A stretch of 64,000 nt of DNA. It comes from Mastigias papua. Taxonomy: Eukaryota; Cnidaria; Scyphozoa; Rhizostomeae; Mastigiidae. The stretch is taken from contig OZ025267.1 of the NCBI GenBank assembly GCA_964019165.1, positions 17,332,079 to 17,396,078 on the forward strand. The letters are read 5' to 3'. This document shows positions 47,121 through 57,366 of the stretch, one piece after another (position 1 is the first letter of the stretch; each line of letters starts with the position of its first letter). A program made the position numbers and the translations under genes. The notes beneath the pieces were generated by a model, which saw only the letters and a list, made by a program, of their open reading frames with translations, was not told the origin of the DNA and made no database searches.

Positions 47121-47553
47121 TGTGTAGTGACACGTAAACATTGTGCACATAGGCCATTTCTTACTCAACACCGATTTTCTTCTTTTCATTCATTCACATT
47201 CACAACATCACACACCTGGGACATCACCGTACGTCACTCCTGTCAGCAAACACCTGGTCATTCCTCTTCTGTTGTTCTCCACGCAAACATCGCCACACGA
47301 ATCTATTCATCAAAATACTAACAACAACCTAACCCTTCCTTTACTTAAATCATGTTTATTTTGGGTTGTTCTCTGTTTATGTATATATCACTGTTATTTG
47401 TAATGTAAAGTTCAGTCAGAGTAGAGTCAGAGTACCGTCAACAACATTGTCTCCTCTCTCTGCCTCCGTGTCCTCAGCACGTTAAATCTGATACTCACCA
47501 ACAACGGATCAACGAAGGATGTCACTTATTAAGGGGTTCCTCATATAAATATA
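47121..47553. other. no recognised gene
   Basis: Short frames only. GGGGTTCCTCA occurs twice around 47524-47564, just before the LINE starts, which may reflect its integration. Confidence 0.4.
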
Positions 47554-48679
47554 AATATAGGGGTTCCTCAAGGGTCATGTCTTGGTCCCTTATTATTTCT
47601 GATTTATATTAATGACCTTCCCAAGTTCGTAAAAAATGCCTCGGTTTACATGTACGCTGATGACACTAGCTTAAGTTTTAAAGCCGATAACATTTCACGA
47701 TTAAGCGAGGCTCTGAACGAGGACCTTGAGGCTTTGGATAATTGGCTTAAAGGTAATAAACTATCCTTAAACGTGGCCAAAACGCAGTCAATGGTCATTT
47801 CCACAAAGCAAAAGCATGCTGCCTTGAAACAACAAACAGACCAACTCAATCTGCAAATACGTCAAAGCGCATTGGAGGCTGTTCCAAGTACAAAGTACCT
47901 AGGGGTTCATATTGATAACTCCCTCAATTGGAAGAAACATATTGAAGAAATTTCAAAAAAAATCTCGCGATCACTCGGACTCTTGAAGTATGCAAAAAGA
48001 TTCTTACCTCTTGAGTCACTCAAAAACATTTATACCAGCATCGTTGACCCACATTTTCGCTATTGTTGCTCAGTCTGGGGCGTATGTGGGCTAACTGAAG
48101 TCCATCAATTACAGAAACTTCAAAACAGAGCAGCCAGGATAGTCACTGGCAGCAATTATGACGCTCCCAGTAAACCCCTACTTGAAACCTTGGGTTGGAA
48201 AACAATTGAAGAGCTAATTCGGAATGAAACACAAATTATGGTTTTTCAAATCTGTAAATTAGCTTGCACCACAATATCTCTCAGATTTATTTGTTGCAAA
48301 CTCGACTATCTCTTCGTACAATCTAAGGCGAACTGCTACTGATCTTAGGTTACCCAAGAAAACGTCATCAAAGGGGCAAAAAAGTTTCTCCTATAGGGGA
48401 GTGGCAACTTGGAACAGTTTACCAGTGGAATCAAAGAGGGCATCTAACCTTGCAAACTTTAAAAGTAGTATTTTTAGCGTTTTTGATATTAATTAGGTAT
48501 TTTTTAGCAAACATGTATTGTAAATATTACGTTTCAATGAGGTATTCCGATTGTAATTAGGTTTAATTTTAGCTACATGTATTTTGCATTTAGATGGAGG
48601 GCCCTTTGTAAAGCAGCTACCGCTGAAGGGCTACCCTCCTTAAATATCTGTAATAATAATAATAATAATAATAATAATT
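47554..48679 (+). mobile_element. 5'-truncated CR1-like LINE with TAA tail
   Basis: Starts inside RT motif B (GVPQGSCLGPLLFLIYINDL) and ends with the hairpin GGAGGGCCCTTTG...GGGCTACCCTCC (48595-48640) and a (TAA)n tail at 48651-48679. One frameshift only, so it is fairly young. Confidence 0.85.
47650..48495 (+). pseudogene. LINE RT C-terminal half, frameshifted
   Basis: Reads catalytic YADDTSLSFKA at 47650, NKLSLNVAKTQSMVI, STKYLGVHIDNSLNWKKHIE, LQKLQNRAARIVTGSNY and LETLGWKTIEELI. Near 48260 a 1-nt indel diverts the frame to a stop at 48340. The correct frame continues as LAPQYLSDLFVANSTISSYN and FSYRGVATWNSLPVESKRAS to a stop at 48495. APE endonuclease and RT motifs before B are absent because of 5' truncation. 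Confidence 0.8.
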
Positions 48680-51600
48680 TTTTTTTTTTTTTTGAAACCT
48701 CATGATATTAATGCAATCTAAGTATACAATCATACACCTCACTATATTAAGGCAGTGCATAATTGGCAAGTCTGCAACTTAAACAAAAAAAAAAAAAACA
48801 AAAAAAAAAAAAAAAAACAAATATTCTCAAATTGAAGTAAAGTAATAGCAATAGTAACTGTAATACTAAGGTAGTAAAGTCATAGTCAATAGTCCAGTAA
48901 ATTAGGGTTAGTCCAAGGTTTATTTCGTCTACAAAAGATATAATAAGTACAACGTACTGCAATATTAATTGTTTTAGACAGGATTTTATGTTTGGTAGTA
49001 TCATCGAAGTTTAAGTCTCTGAGCATTGATGGAAAGGACTCAGAAGACGTTCCAAGTATTCCGAGAGCACTCATGGAGAGATTTATAAGTTTCACAGTAG
49101 AATAAGAATTTTGGAGGTCAGCAATAAGAGGGAGATATTTAGTAGCCTTACGGTCACTATTTATCTGTATATTTGATTCAAAGCTAACAGTGACTTCTAG
49201 CAGGTAAACGCATGAACTGTTACTTACTAAGACTAGGTCTGGACGAAGAGAATCACCAGTTATCAAAGAAGGAGATGGAAAAAAGGGAAGATCTGCATAT
49301 AATGTGCTATTGACTACTGATGAGAGAGTTTTCGCAAGATGTAAAAGGACGGAATTATGACGCCAGGTATATCTACCATCTTGAAGATAGGATTTGCAAC
49401 TGGAAACAACATGTTGAAGAGTCTCAGATTGGAAGCAGAAAGAGCATGCAGATGTGGGGGAGAGGAACCATTTGCATAGATTCTTCTTAGTAGGAAGAGT
49501 ATTATTGATATACTTAACTATAAAGTTAAAGATGTTTCTAGGCATATTGCAATGAACCTTAGTCCAAAGATGACGAGTATGCTTACTTCCTTGAAGGAGT
49601 ATAGAGGAAAGGACGAAGCCTTGTGACTTTAGTTCATGGCGGATACGATCTTCATTGTCATCTCGAATAGCAGTTAAAACTTGTTTTGTATTGCGATATT
49701 GATCATATTGTATATTGCAGCCAGAGCTAGTCAGGGACCAAAGAGCATTTATATCAGTGTTTGGAGATGACTTAAGTGCATTTCTCATAACTACTTGGCA
49801 TTGAGCAAATTTTGTGGATGGAAGAATGAGGCTTATACCATATTTCGATTTTGATAAAACAAGAGTACTAAGGGTGGCACAGATCGGAAGCTCAAGCCAC
49901 TGGCGGATATATTTAGAGACGAGATTATCGATATTCTCAGAAACCCATGTCTTACCAAGATCTGCAATAGTAAAATGCCATGATATCTTGGAAAGAACAA
50001 ACCGATGATATAACAACAGTTTGTTTTTCGGGTGACAAGGAATTTCATCAATTTTTCGCATCAAGCCAGTGATCAGCTGTAATACCTCAGACATATGATC
50101 AATGTTATCCATTGAAAAATTGAAATAGCGACCTAGATATTTAAATGAGTTACCAACAGCAACAGTAGGGACAGGAAACTGGTTAATCAACAATTTTGGG
50201 AGATATTGAGTGGATGCGGTAGATGACTTCCGAATCCCAAATGTTGAGCATTTATCAACCCTGATTATCATATTAGCCCAGGTACACCATCTAGTAAAGT
50301 GATTTAGAAGAATTTGATTCTCGTTTTCCAGGCCAGTTATAACAGCAGCATCATCAGCAAATTGAAACCAGTGGATAGGGAGAAGGGAACTGGTACTAAA
50401 TCCAAATTGTTTGAACTTTTGTTCAGAGATATAATGGATGAAAGTATTAAAACACAAATTGAAAGTTAATGGACTCAAGCAATCGCCCTGGAGAACACCG
50501 CGGCCCACTTTAATAAAAGGTGTCTGAAAGGAGTCAGTGATAATGGAAGTCTGGAAATTCGAGTATAGGCTGCGAATTAGAAGTTGTATGTGATCAGGAA
50601 TATGATGATATCTAAGAACTGCCGGAATTAGGTTATGGTGCACTTCACCAAACGCATTTTTGAGGTCTAGTAATGTGATGACAAGTGACTTTTGTTTAAT
50701 TCTAGCCGTGTTTATGACGTTAGCCATTTGGGCAGTGTGTTCGAAGGTACCTGTTAATTTAGGAAGAAAACCTTTCTGAATCTGATGTTCAATAAAACCA
50801 TTTGCCTTTACATAGGCAAATATTGAGTCACGCAAGCATGATGAAAAGATCTTCAGAGGAACACTTTCAAGTGTTATTGGCCTAAAATTTGCAGGGTCAG
50901 AGGTATCACCCTTTTTGTGTGCAAGTACCGTACATGCTCGTTTCCATTCGGAGGCGATTTCCCCTGAGAGCCAAATAATGTTGAACACCGCCGTAATATA
51001 TGAACGAAGGAAAGGGCAACGCTTGAATGGAATAATAGATATTTTGTCAAGAGGACAAGGAGAACCAGAAGCTTTCATCCGTCTAATGGTTTTTGTCACT
51101 TGATGATACGAAGGAGGATAAATATCATAAGGAACTGAAGGCTCATCAAGAGCAGGAATCCACGAGGGCATTTGAAAAGATTTTGAAGGATTTATCGATC
51201 GGAAAAAGGTACGGAAGAACTGAGTGCATGACGTGGAGTCAAAGGTTGGACTTAACGATGTACTTTGCTTAAAGTGTTGTTTGACGTATCCCCAGAAGTT
51301 CTTTTGAATACGTTTGTCATGGTCAACAGTCGAATTGTATGAGATAGCATCCTTGTGAAGTTTTACTCTTAAACATTTTGCGACATATTTAATCTCGTTC
51401 AGATCGCCATTCGATGACTTAAGAACCTTCAATGTTGATTTTAACAGAGATTTAGAATAATCCTTGTATTTGTCGACGAAATGTGATGAATGTGAGTTCT
51501 CTATAGGACCGAATGTATTAAAAAAGTAGTCATAAATGATCGAATTCATTTGCGAAAGCACAATGTTTATTGGTTTATTGTTTACTTCTGAAATGGGCAT

Positions 51601-52195
51601 TGCAGCGACGAAGTAGTCATTAGCGATTTTCCAGTCCTGATCCGAATGCGGGAGTCTAATGCCAGGTTTAATAGAAGGTATTGAAGTTAAATCGATTTCA
51701 TAGTCAGGTTGACCAGTATCATCATAATTGTCAGGAGAATCGTGGGATTCGAACGTTTCTTCCTCAAGGTCTTTAATGACACGACAGCTGCGCTGGTGCA
51801 TTTTCAAACCCCGTAAACCGTTACACAATTTTCCACAACAGCATTTTATCTCTGAACAGTTACTAACGGATTTTGAATTCTCACACGCTGTTGCAATAGA
51901 TGTAGCCAATGCGTCGCTATAAGATCTGAATGAAGGCTCACCGTTTCCATTAGATCTCAACTTCTCTTTACATCTCCAAGCATGGCGGCCTAACGATTTA
52001 AATTCCCCGCCGCAAAACGAACAAATCACAAACAGTAACAAAATCGAAGTAAATCCGTAACGAAACATACTGAAATCTCAAAAGTAGCAAAAGAAACACA
52101 ATATGACGAAACAATCTGCAGACAATAAACGCAAATAAATGAATCTTTTTAGGTTGTGCACAATAAGCGTCTGGTGCTCTGCTCAACAACCACCA
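48680..52195 (-). mobile_element. Hero/NeSL/R2-like RLE retrotransposon, apparently intact
   Basis: Minus-strand element between two TAA tracts (48651-48679 and 52196-52256). Its 3' end shows an A-rich tail (T run at 48678-48694 on plus). One intact ORF, a 127-bp 5' leader and a 3' UTR of about 200 bp with A-rich stretches. It seems to have landed in the TAA tail of the LINE at 47554 or of the adjoining microsatellite. Confidence 0.75.
48886..52068 (-). CDS. zinc finger, RT and restriction-like endonuclease (Hero/R2-like)
   Basis: 1060 residues, intact; ATG 52068 is preceded in frame by a TGA. Two N-terminal zinc fingers: CSFCGGEFKSLGRHAWRC (about 16-33) and CCCGKLCNGLRGLKMHQRSC (about 75-95), the GLxxHQ type seen in Hero/NeSL elements. 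RT blocks: KKGDTSDPANFRPITLESVP, motif A TLLDLKNAFGEVHH, motif B GVLQGDCLSPLTF, catalytic FADD in WFQFADDAAVITG. C-terminal CCHC CSFCFQSETLQHVVSSC and endonuclease RPDLVLVSNSSCVYLLEVTV with PD and Glu in place. Typical length for the group. Probably recently active; the exact clade needs a phylogeny. Confidence 0.85.
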   Translation of the reverse strand: MFRYGFTSILLLFVICSFCGGEFKSLGRHAWRCKEKLRSNGNGEPSFRSYSDALATSIATACENSKSVSNCSEIKCCCGKLCNGLRGLKMHQRSCRVIKDLEEETFESHDSPDNYDDTGQPDYEIDLTSIPSIKPGIRLPHSDQDWKIANDYFVAAMPISEVNNKPINIVLSQMNSIIYDYFFNTFGPIENSHSSHFVDKYKDYSKSLLKSTLKVLKSSNGDLNEIKYVAKCLRVKLHKDAISYNSTVDHDKRIQKNFWGYVKQHFKQSTSLSPTFDSTSCTQFFRTFFRSINPSKSFQMPSWIPALDEPSVPYDIYPPSYHQVTKTIRRMKASGSPCPLDKISIIPFKRCPFLRSYITAVFNIIWLSGEIASEWKRACTVLAHKKGDTSDPANFRPITLESVPLKIFSSCLRDSIFAYVKANGFIEHQIQKGFLPKLTGTFEHTAQMANVINTARIKQKSLVITLLDLKNAFGEVHHNLIPAVLRYHHIPDHIQLLIRSLYSNFQTSIITDSFQTPFIKVGRGVLQGDCLSPLTFNLCFNTFIHYISEQKFKQFGFSTSSLLPIHWFQFADDAAVITGLENENQILLNHFTRWCTWANMIIRVDKCSTFGIRKSSTASTQYLPKLLINQFPVPTVAVGNSFKYLGRYFNFSMDNIDHMSEVLQLITGLMRKIDEIPCHPKNKLLLYHRFVLSKISWHFTIADLGKTWVSENIDNLVSKYIRQWLELPICATLSTLVLSKSKYGISLILPSTKFAQCQVVMRNALKSSPNTDINALWSLTSSGCNIQYDQYRNTKQVLTAIRDDNEDRIRHELKSQGFVLSSILLQGSKHTRHLWTKVHCNMPRNIFNFIVKYINNTLPTKKNLCKWFLSPTSACSFCFQSETLQHVVSSCKSYLQDGRYTWRHNSVLLHLAKTLSSVVNSTLYADLPFFPSPSLITGDSLRPDLVLVSNSSCVYLLEVTVSFESNIQINSDRKATKYLPLIADLQNSYSTVKLINLSMSALGILGTSSESFPSMLRDLNFDDTTKHKILSKTINIAVRCTYYIFCRRNKPWTNPNLLDY

Positions 52196-52256
<61 letters not shown>
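52196..52256 (+). repeat. TAA microsatellite at element junction
   Basis: About 20 units with one CTA variant. It separates the 5' end of the minus-strand Hero-like element from the 5' end of the plus-strand element at 52257. Confidence 0.95.
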
Positions 52257-52257
<1 letters not shown>

Positions 52258-52773
52258 GTCCTGGGTATGACGTAAAACTGCAACCGGTTGTGGAGTTTCA
52301 ACGTGGGATAATGAGGTTACCCTTTGCCACAACTACCTCCAGGTCACCCTTGAGCAAGGTGTAGTACCTGTCAGCTCTCCCCGAGACCTTGAAGTACCGG
52401 GTTGGCATCCGGCGGGGGTTAGTCTGTCTTATGGGTAGGGGGGACTCTTTAGTCTTGGTTGACAACCCTCCTAGGAGAAGGAAAACTCCGATTAAAAACC
52501 TGGACAAATGGATTATTGAAAGTATATGTCCGATAGTAGGGTAGATAATGCTCTTTACCTGTAATAAGCAAATTATCTAGTGGAGGCTACACGAACAATT
52601 GTACCCGTAACCTGAAGGTACCGCGCCGATATAGGTGAATGGCCACTGCGTAATGAGGTCACCAATCGCGGGATCTGGTAGAAGAGTGGCGACTCTATCA
52701 TAATAAAGCCTTATCCAGAGTGCCGGGCAACCTGGATGGACGTTTTATACCCGTGCGTTCAAATTCACACTAT
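52257..52773 (+). promoter_or_regulatory. 5' UTR of copy C
   Basis: Begins GTCCTGGGTATGAC. It keeps the CCCCGAGACCTTGAAGTACC then GGGTTGGCATCCGGCGGGGG stem region and the CTAGGAGAAGGAAAACTC block. The last 270 bases are unique to this copy. The frame is open upstream of ATG 52774 back to a GTG at 52720. Confidence 0.55.
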
Positions 52774-55700
52774 ATGGAAGACTTGGATTATAATTATCAA
52801 AATCAACCACACTTTACGTCTGTTTCTGCAAACAAAACAGTGGCCCAGTTAGCTGATGCTGAAAAGATAGCAGACCAGACACTAGACAATAGATTTCATA
52901 CAATAAATGATAGAGTATGGACTGATGAAGAAAAGAAAAGAGTAGTAGAAATCGACAGGGAAGAGAGGCTGAAAGGAAAGAACTTCATGAAAAGGATAAA
53001 AGAACGATGGCATGGAGAGTATCCAGAGAAACGGAGGACAGCTCAGAACTTAATAGACAATGCCAAGCGATTTGCCAAGGAGGGCTGGGGAAGATTACAA
53101 GAAAACGTGGTAAGCAGACAAGCAGGAGAAATGAGTAGTCAATCCCATGTTATAGAATGGACAACTGAGGTGAAAGTGAGATTGGTGCAAATTGACAATG
53201 AAGAAAGAAGAAGAGGAAGAGGTTTTATGAAACGTGTGAAAGATAGATGGATCGAAGAGCACCCAGAATATGCAGCAGCTAGCATGCAAAAGCTACGCGA
53301 CAATGCATCGCGGTTCCGGAAAGAACAAACCATCACTAATTTGATATTAGTGCGACAAGAAAGTAACTTAGAGAATGACAGTTGGGAAACTCAAGCAGGT
53401 GAACAACAGAGAGCAATTTCTGGTCATGGACAGCATGATGAAACATATGTAGAATGTGATGAAGTGGTGGAAGACAGTGATGATTTTGTAGATAAAGAAT
53501 TGATGTCTATATTTAATGACCAACTTCAGAGTCTAACTAGTAGCACCTTGACAGCAATCAACCCAAGAGAGAAACTGAAGAAGCTCAAGGTGCCTGTTGA
53601 GTTGCAAAAGAAAGCAGATGGTGTTTTGCGGCTTTCTCTTAGAGGAGTAGACACAATACCAGAAATAACTGACAAGGTGTATGCTATGGGTAGGGCTCTA
53701 GAGATTAAAATGGGGTTACCACAAACAGCAAAGAGTACAATTGGAAGGCAAAAGCCAGGTACTGGGAACAGGAGAGTGAGAAAACTGAAACAAGAAATGA
53801 AAAGACTTAGACAAGTTATAGCTAGAGCTGGGAATGAATTACAGAGGCGAAAGCTGAAGAGAAAGGCTACAGCCAAAGAGAAAACGATCTTGAAGGATTT
53901 AAAGCACTTAATGAATGAGTCAGACACGACTTCGACTAACATCAGAAGAGCTAAAGAGAAGTGGTTAGATCAACTGCGATATAAAAAGGTGAAGCTGGAA
54001 AAGATGATAGAAAGGGGAAACAGGATAAGAGACAATGCTAACTTTGAAAGAGACCAGAAAGGTTTCTTTAAATCACTGGAAAGGATTGATTATGAAGGAA
54101 AACCACCTCCAATGGAACGATTTGAGGATTTTTGGGCTGGAATATGGGAAAAAGATGAAAAAACACCAGAAATGCCATGGATGGAGAAAGTACAAATGGA
54201 GATGAAAGATAGGGTGCAAGTTGTGAATGAGTTTACTATCACGAATGACAATGTAGCGATAGAGATTAAGAAGAGGAAGAATTGGACAGCCCCGGGGATA
54301 GATGGCATTCAGAATTACTGGTGGAAAAAGTTTCAAGCAGCACAAAGCGCACTGACTAGAGCTTTTGTGAAGCTCACAAATGATAATGAACTGATACCAG
54401 TATGGTGGCCAGCAGGAAGAACAGTTCAGATACCTAAGACAAAGGATCTTAGCAATGAGCAGAATTATCGGCCAATAACTTGTTTGAGCACATCTTATAA
54501 GATTTTAACAGGATTGATTGGGAGATACATGAGACAGCATGCATTAGAGAATAGCATTTGGGACGAAGGACAACTTGGAGCAGTGGCAGGGGTGCTTGGC
54601 ACAGTTGACCAGTTACTTATTGACAAGTGTATTATGGAAGAAGTAAAGGCCTACCATCGGAATTTAGCTGTGGCCTACTATGATTACAAGAAAGCTTATG
54701 ACAAAGTGCATCATGACTGGATGATACGAGTATATGAGTGGATTGGTATACCTGCAGTGATTATCTCAGTTTTGAAGGCATTAATGAATAAATGGAAAAC
54801 ACGATTGGAGCTGTGGAAGGATGGGGAAAAATGTGTAAGTAGATGGATAGACATAAAATGTGGGTTTCTACAGGGAGATAGTTACTCACCGGTTGGGTTT
54901 TGTATTACAGAAATACCTATTGCTAAGTTGCTTGAACAGAGCAAAGGCTATCGGATGGGAGAGCCAGGAATGAGAAATGTAAACAGGACACACAGTTTTT
55001 TCGTAGATGATCTTAAGGTATACCAGGAATCACATGATTTGTTAAAGGAGATAAACGAAATCATTGTACAAGCGAGCTTTGATACAGGTGCTTGCTATGG
55101 CGTTTCAAAGTGCGCAGAAATTGTGTTTGAGCGTGGGAAAATGATAAAAGGCGAAGGGCTGCAAGTGTTGCAGGAAAGGATGAAGGCTTTGGACCCAACT
55201 CAAGATGAAATGTATAGGTTTCTTGGGGTGGAACAGTCAAACGGTATAAAAGCAAAGAATGTATATAAAAGGGTTAAAGAGGAAGTAACAAGCAGGATGA
55301 GGGTATTATTGACATCCGAACTAAATGATGAAAATTTGATACAGGCTATCAATTCTAAGGTCATCCCAGTGGCAGCCTATCCAATGAATGTATGCAAAAT
55401 GACAAAAAATGAGCTAAATGAGCTAGACCAGGTTATTAAAAGAGAGTTGAGAATGAAACACATGTTGGGTAAACAGGCAAGTGATGAGCGATTATATTTG
55501 AAGAGAGACCAAGGAGGGAGGGGATTACAATCTATGAGGGATGTTTATGCAGAGACTAGAACAAGAGTTGCTTGCTATATGTGTAAGTCAAGTAATAAGT
55601 GGATTCAAGCGGCATGGAGAAGAGAGAACAAGAAAGAATCCAATGCAATCATTGACGAAGCAGTAAATTCGATGATGGATATAGATAGAGATTTTGAATT

Positions 55701-56613
55701 TGTAGGGAACAATGTAAGATTAATGGGAGAGGTCTTGGAATTAGACTGGAAAGCGACATGGAAGAGAGTAAAACAAGAATTGAAGAGAGGTACACAACTT
55801 AAACGAAAAGAGAATTACAGACAGAAAGAATTGCAAAGTGACATATATGGAAAGCAAGAACAGGAATGCCATCTTTGGCTAAAACAACGGTTGACACCAA
55901 GGAAGACATCATCAATAATGATATTGATGGAGCAGATGGTGGAGACAAGAGGATGGAAGATGGTAAGAGGATTGATTGAGAATGGGAGGTGTCGATTATG
56001 TGGTGATTTCAATGAAACTTTGGAACACCTTGTAGCTGGATGTAAGGTGATGGCCAACAGTGAGTATTTAGCAAGACACAACAGAGCGTTGATGGTAATG
56101 GCAATTGCATGGGCAAAGGAGTACGGATTGGTAGCAAGAGAAGTAGTGTGGTACAAAGAGAATTGGACAAGAGGGAAAGTTTTAGAAAATGCGAATTCCA
56201 AGTTAATCTGGGACTTTGAGTTCAACTTGCGAAAAACGACAACATCTAGGAGACCGGATCTGATACTGGAGGACAAAGAAAAGAGTAAGATTTGGATTTG
56301 TGATATGGCATGCCCACAGCAAGCAAACATAGTTGCCAAAAGACACGAGAAATTGACTAAGTATCGACAACTTGCATTTGAACTAAGGGAGAGGAGACTT
56401 GGCTATGATGTAGAGATTGTCCCTGTAGTTATTGGTGCTCTTGGTGGAGGTATAAAGCAAGTTCTGTGTGATGTGGAAAGAGTATTTAGTAAACATCCAG
56501 AAAAGGAACGATTAGCTAAAGCAACGGTAGCAGAGATGCAGAAAACTGTGTTAATGGACAGTGAGAGTATGGTTAGAAGAGTTTTGTCGGGACTTTTACA
56601 AGCCGATGAGTAG
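52774..56613 (+). CDS. twin Myb-like, RT and restriction-like endonuclease protein (copy C)
   Basis: 1279 residues from ATG 52774 (MEDLDYNYQNQ). The frame extends 18 codons further to GTG 52720, which I do not take as the start. Two tandem Myb/SANT-like units: VWTDEEKKRVVEIDREER (about 47) and EWTTEVKVRLVQIDNEERRR (about 127), each followed by an FMKRxKxRW helix. Then a coiled basic region, TAPGIDGIQNYWW (about 505), RT motif A YYDYKKAYDKVHH (about 634), motif B GFLQGDSYSPVGF, a variant catalytic FVDD (about 743), the block ASDERLYLKRDQGGRG, CCHC CRLCGDFNETLEHLVAGC (about 1072) and endonuclease RRPDLILED...WICDMACP (about 1159). No stops. Known R2 proteins also use a Myb domain for target binding; a doubled one is unusual. 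Confidence 0.85.
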   Translation: MEDLDYNYQNQPHFTSVSANKTVAQLADAEKIADQTLDNRFHTINDRVWTDEEKKRVVEIDREERLKGKNFMKRIKERWHGEYPEKRRTAQNLIDNAKRFAKEGWGRLQENVVSRQAGEMSSQSHVIEWTTEVKVRLVQIDNEERRRGRGFMKRVKDRWIEEHPEYAAASMQKLRDNASRFRKEQTITNLILVRQESNLENDSWETQAGEQQRAISGHGQHDETYVECDEVVEDSDDFVDKELMSIFNDQLQSLTSSTLTAINPREKLKKLKVPVELQKKADGVLRLSLRGVDTIPEITDKVYAMGRALEIKMGLPQTAKSTIGRQKPGTGNRRVRKLKQEMKRLRQVIARAGNELQRRKLKRKATAKEKTILKDLKHLMNESDTTSTNIRRAKEKWLDQLRYKKVKLEKMIERGNRIRDNANFERDQKGFFKSLERIDYEGKPPPMERFEDFWAGIWEKDEKTPEMPWMEKVQMEMKDRVQVVNEFTITNDNVAIEIKKRKNWTAPGIDGIQNYWWKKFQAAQSALTRAFVKLTNDNELIPVWWPAGRTVQIPKTKDLSNEQNYRPITCLSTSYKILTGLIGRYMRQHALENSIWDEGQLGAVAGVLGTVDQLLIDKCIMEEVKAYHRNLAVAYYDYKKAYDKVHHDWMIRVYEWIGIPAVIISVLKALMNKWKTRLELWKDGEKCVSRWIDIKCGFLQGDSYSPVGFCITEIPIAKLLEQSKGYRMGEPGMRNVNRTHSFFVDDLKVYQESHDLLKEINEIIVQASFDTGACYGVSKCAEIVFERGKMIKGEGLQVLQERMKALDPTQDEMYRFLGVEQSNGIKAKNVYKRVKEEVTSRMRVLLTSELNDENLIQAINSKVIPVAAYPMNVCKMTKNELNELDQVIKRELRMKHMLGKQASDERLYLKRDQGGRGLQSMRDVYAETRTRVACYMCKSSNKWIQAAWRRENKKESNAIIDEAVNSMMDIDRDFEFVGNNVRLMGEVLELDWKATWKRVKQELKRGTQLKRKENYRQKELQSDIYGKQEQECHLWLKQRLTPRKTSSIMILMEQMVETRGWKMVRGLIENGRCRLCGDFNETLEHLVAGCKVMANSEYLARHNRALMVMAIAWAKEYGLVAREVVWYKENWTRGKVLENANSKLIWDFEFNLRKTTTSRRPDLILEDKEKSKIWICDMACPQQANIVAKRHEKLTKYRQLAFELRERRLGYDVEIVPVVIGALGGGIKQVLCDVERVFSKHPEKERLAKATVAEMQKTVLMDSESMVRRVLSGLLQADE

Positions 56614-56753
56614 ATATTGACAATGTTACTATTACGTGTCCTGTTTTGTATGTAGAATGTTGTTTAGTTTTCGGATCAACAATATTTGATGGTCCGCAGA
56701 TGTTGGCTATTTAACCGTAGCTTTTTTACTTACCATAATAATAATAATAATAA

Positions 56754-57366
56754 AAGGTGAAGGGTTAAGCCGGTCGGCTTAAAGTGAGGAGTTAGGCGTC
56801 CTCTACCTCCCTAGCTGTCTTCTCCTTTTTCTATTTGTTTCTTTAGCTTCATTCAATTTTTATTTTCTGTTTGTTCTACATATAGTTGCCAATGATCCTA
56901 AGAGCCCTGCTAGGTATTGTAGTGGAAGGATAGATTAGATCTAGGTAGAGGCATCTAGCTCCTGGAAAGATCAGACTTCAAGACAGCAAAGGGAGCTGAC
57001 TAGGTTCCTTTTGCTGGGCTAGGTGTAACCCCGTACTGCGGTTCGGGACCCTTAGGTTGTTCTTGTCAACTGTTGCTTTATTTGGGTAGATGGGGCTCAT
57101 TAGCTGGGTAAAGGCAGTCCATCTAGGAGAAGGAAAACTCTTATCTCAAACCAGGGTTGATGGAACTCTTCTGTGGTATTTTTTTGTAGTAATGCTACTG
57201 TGGGGATGAAAATGCTGGATAGGTGACCCGCATAGAATACCCAATGTCAATTATAAGAGTAGAGGGGACTCTTTGAATCTTTTTAGATAAACCTCTCTAG
57301 GGATGGTGTCCCGATAAAAATACTGGTGGTTGTGGCACCTTATCAACACTATCTGATACGTTTAGT
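56754..57366 (+). promoter_or_regulatory. 5' UTR of copy D
   Basis: 613 bp, starting with an AAGCCGGTCGGCTT palindrome. It has the CTAGGAGAAGGAAAACTC block (57124) and the CTAGGGATGGTGTCCCGATA block (57296) shared with the other elements; the rest is private. Confidence 0.5.

Larger units (their letters stand above)
52257..56753 (+). mobile_element. full-length RLE retrotransposon with twin Myb domains (copy C)
   Basis: 5' UTR 52257-52773, intact ORF to 56613, 3' UTR 56614-56735, short TAA tail 56736-56753. The first 250 bp match the 5' UTRs of copies A and E, yet the protein is the most divergent of the plus-strand set. Confidence 0.85.

Noticed and set aside
52720..52773. N-terminal extension of the copy C ORF from GTG
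   Set aside because: Non-ATG start in a eukaryote without supporting evidence; ATG 52774 is in frame. Kept only as an open-frame note.
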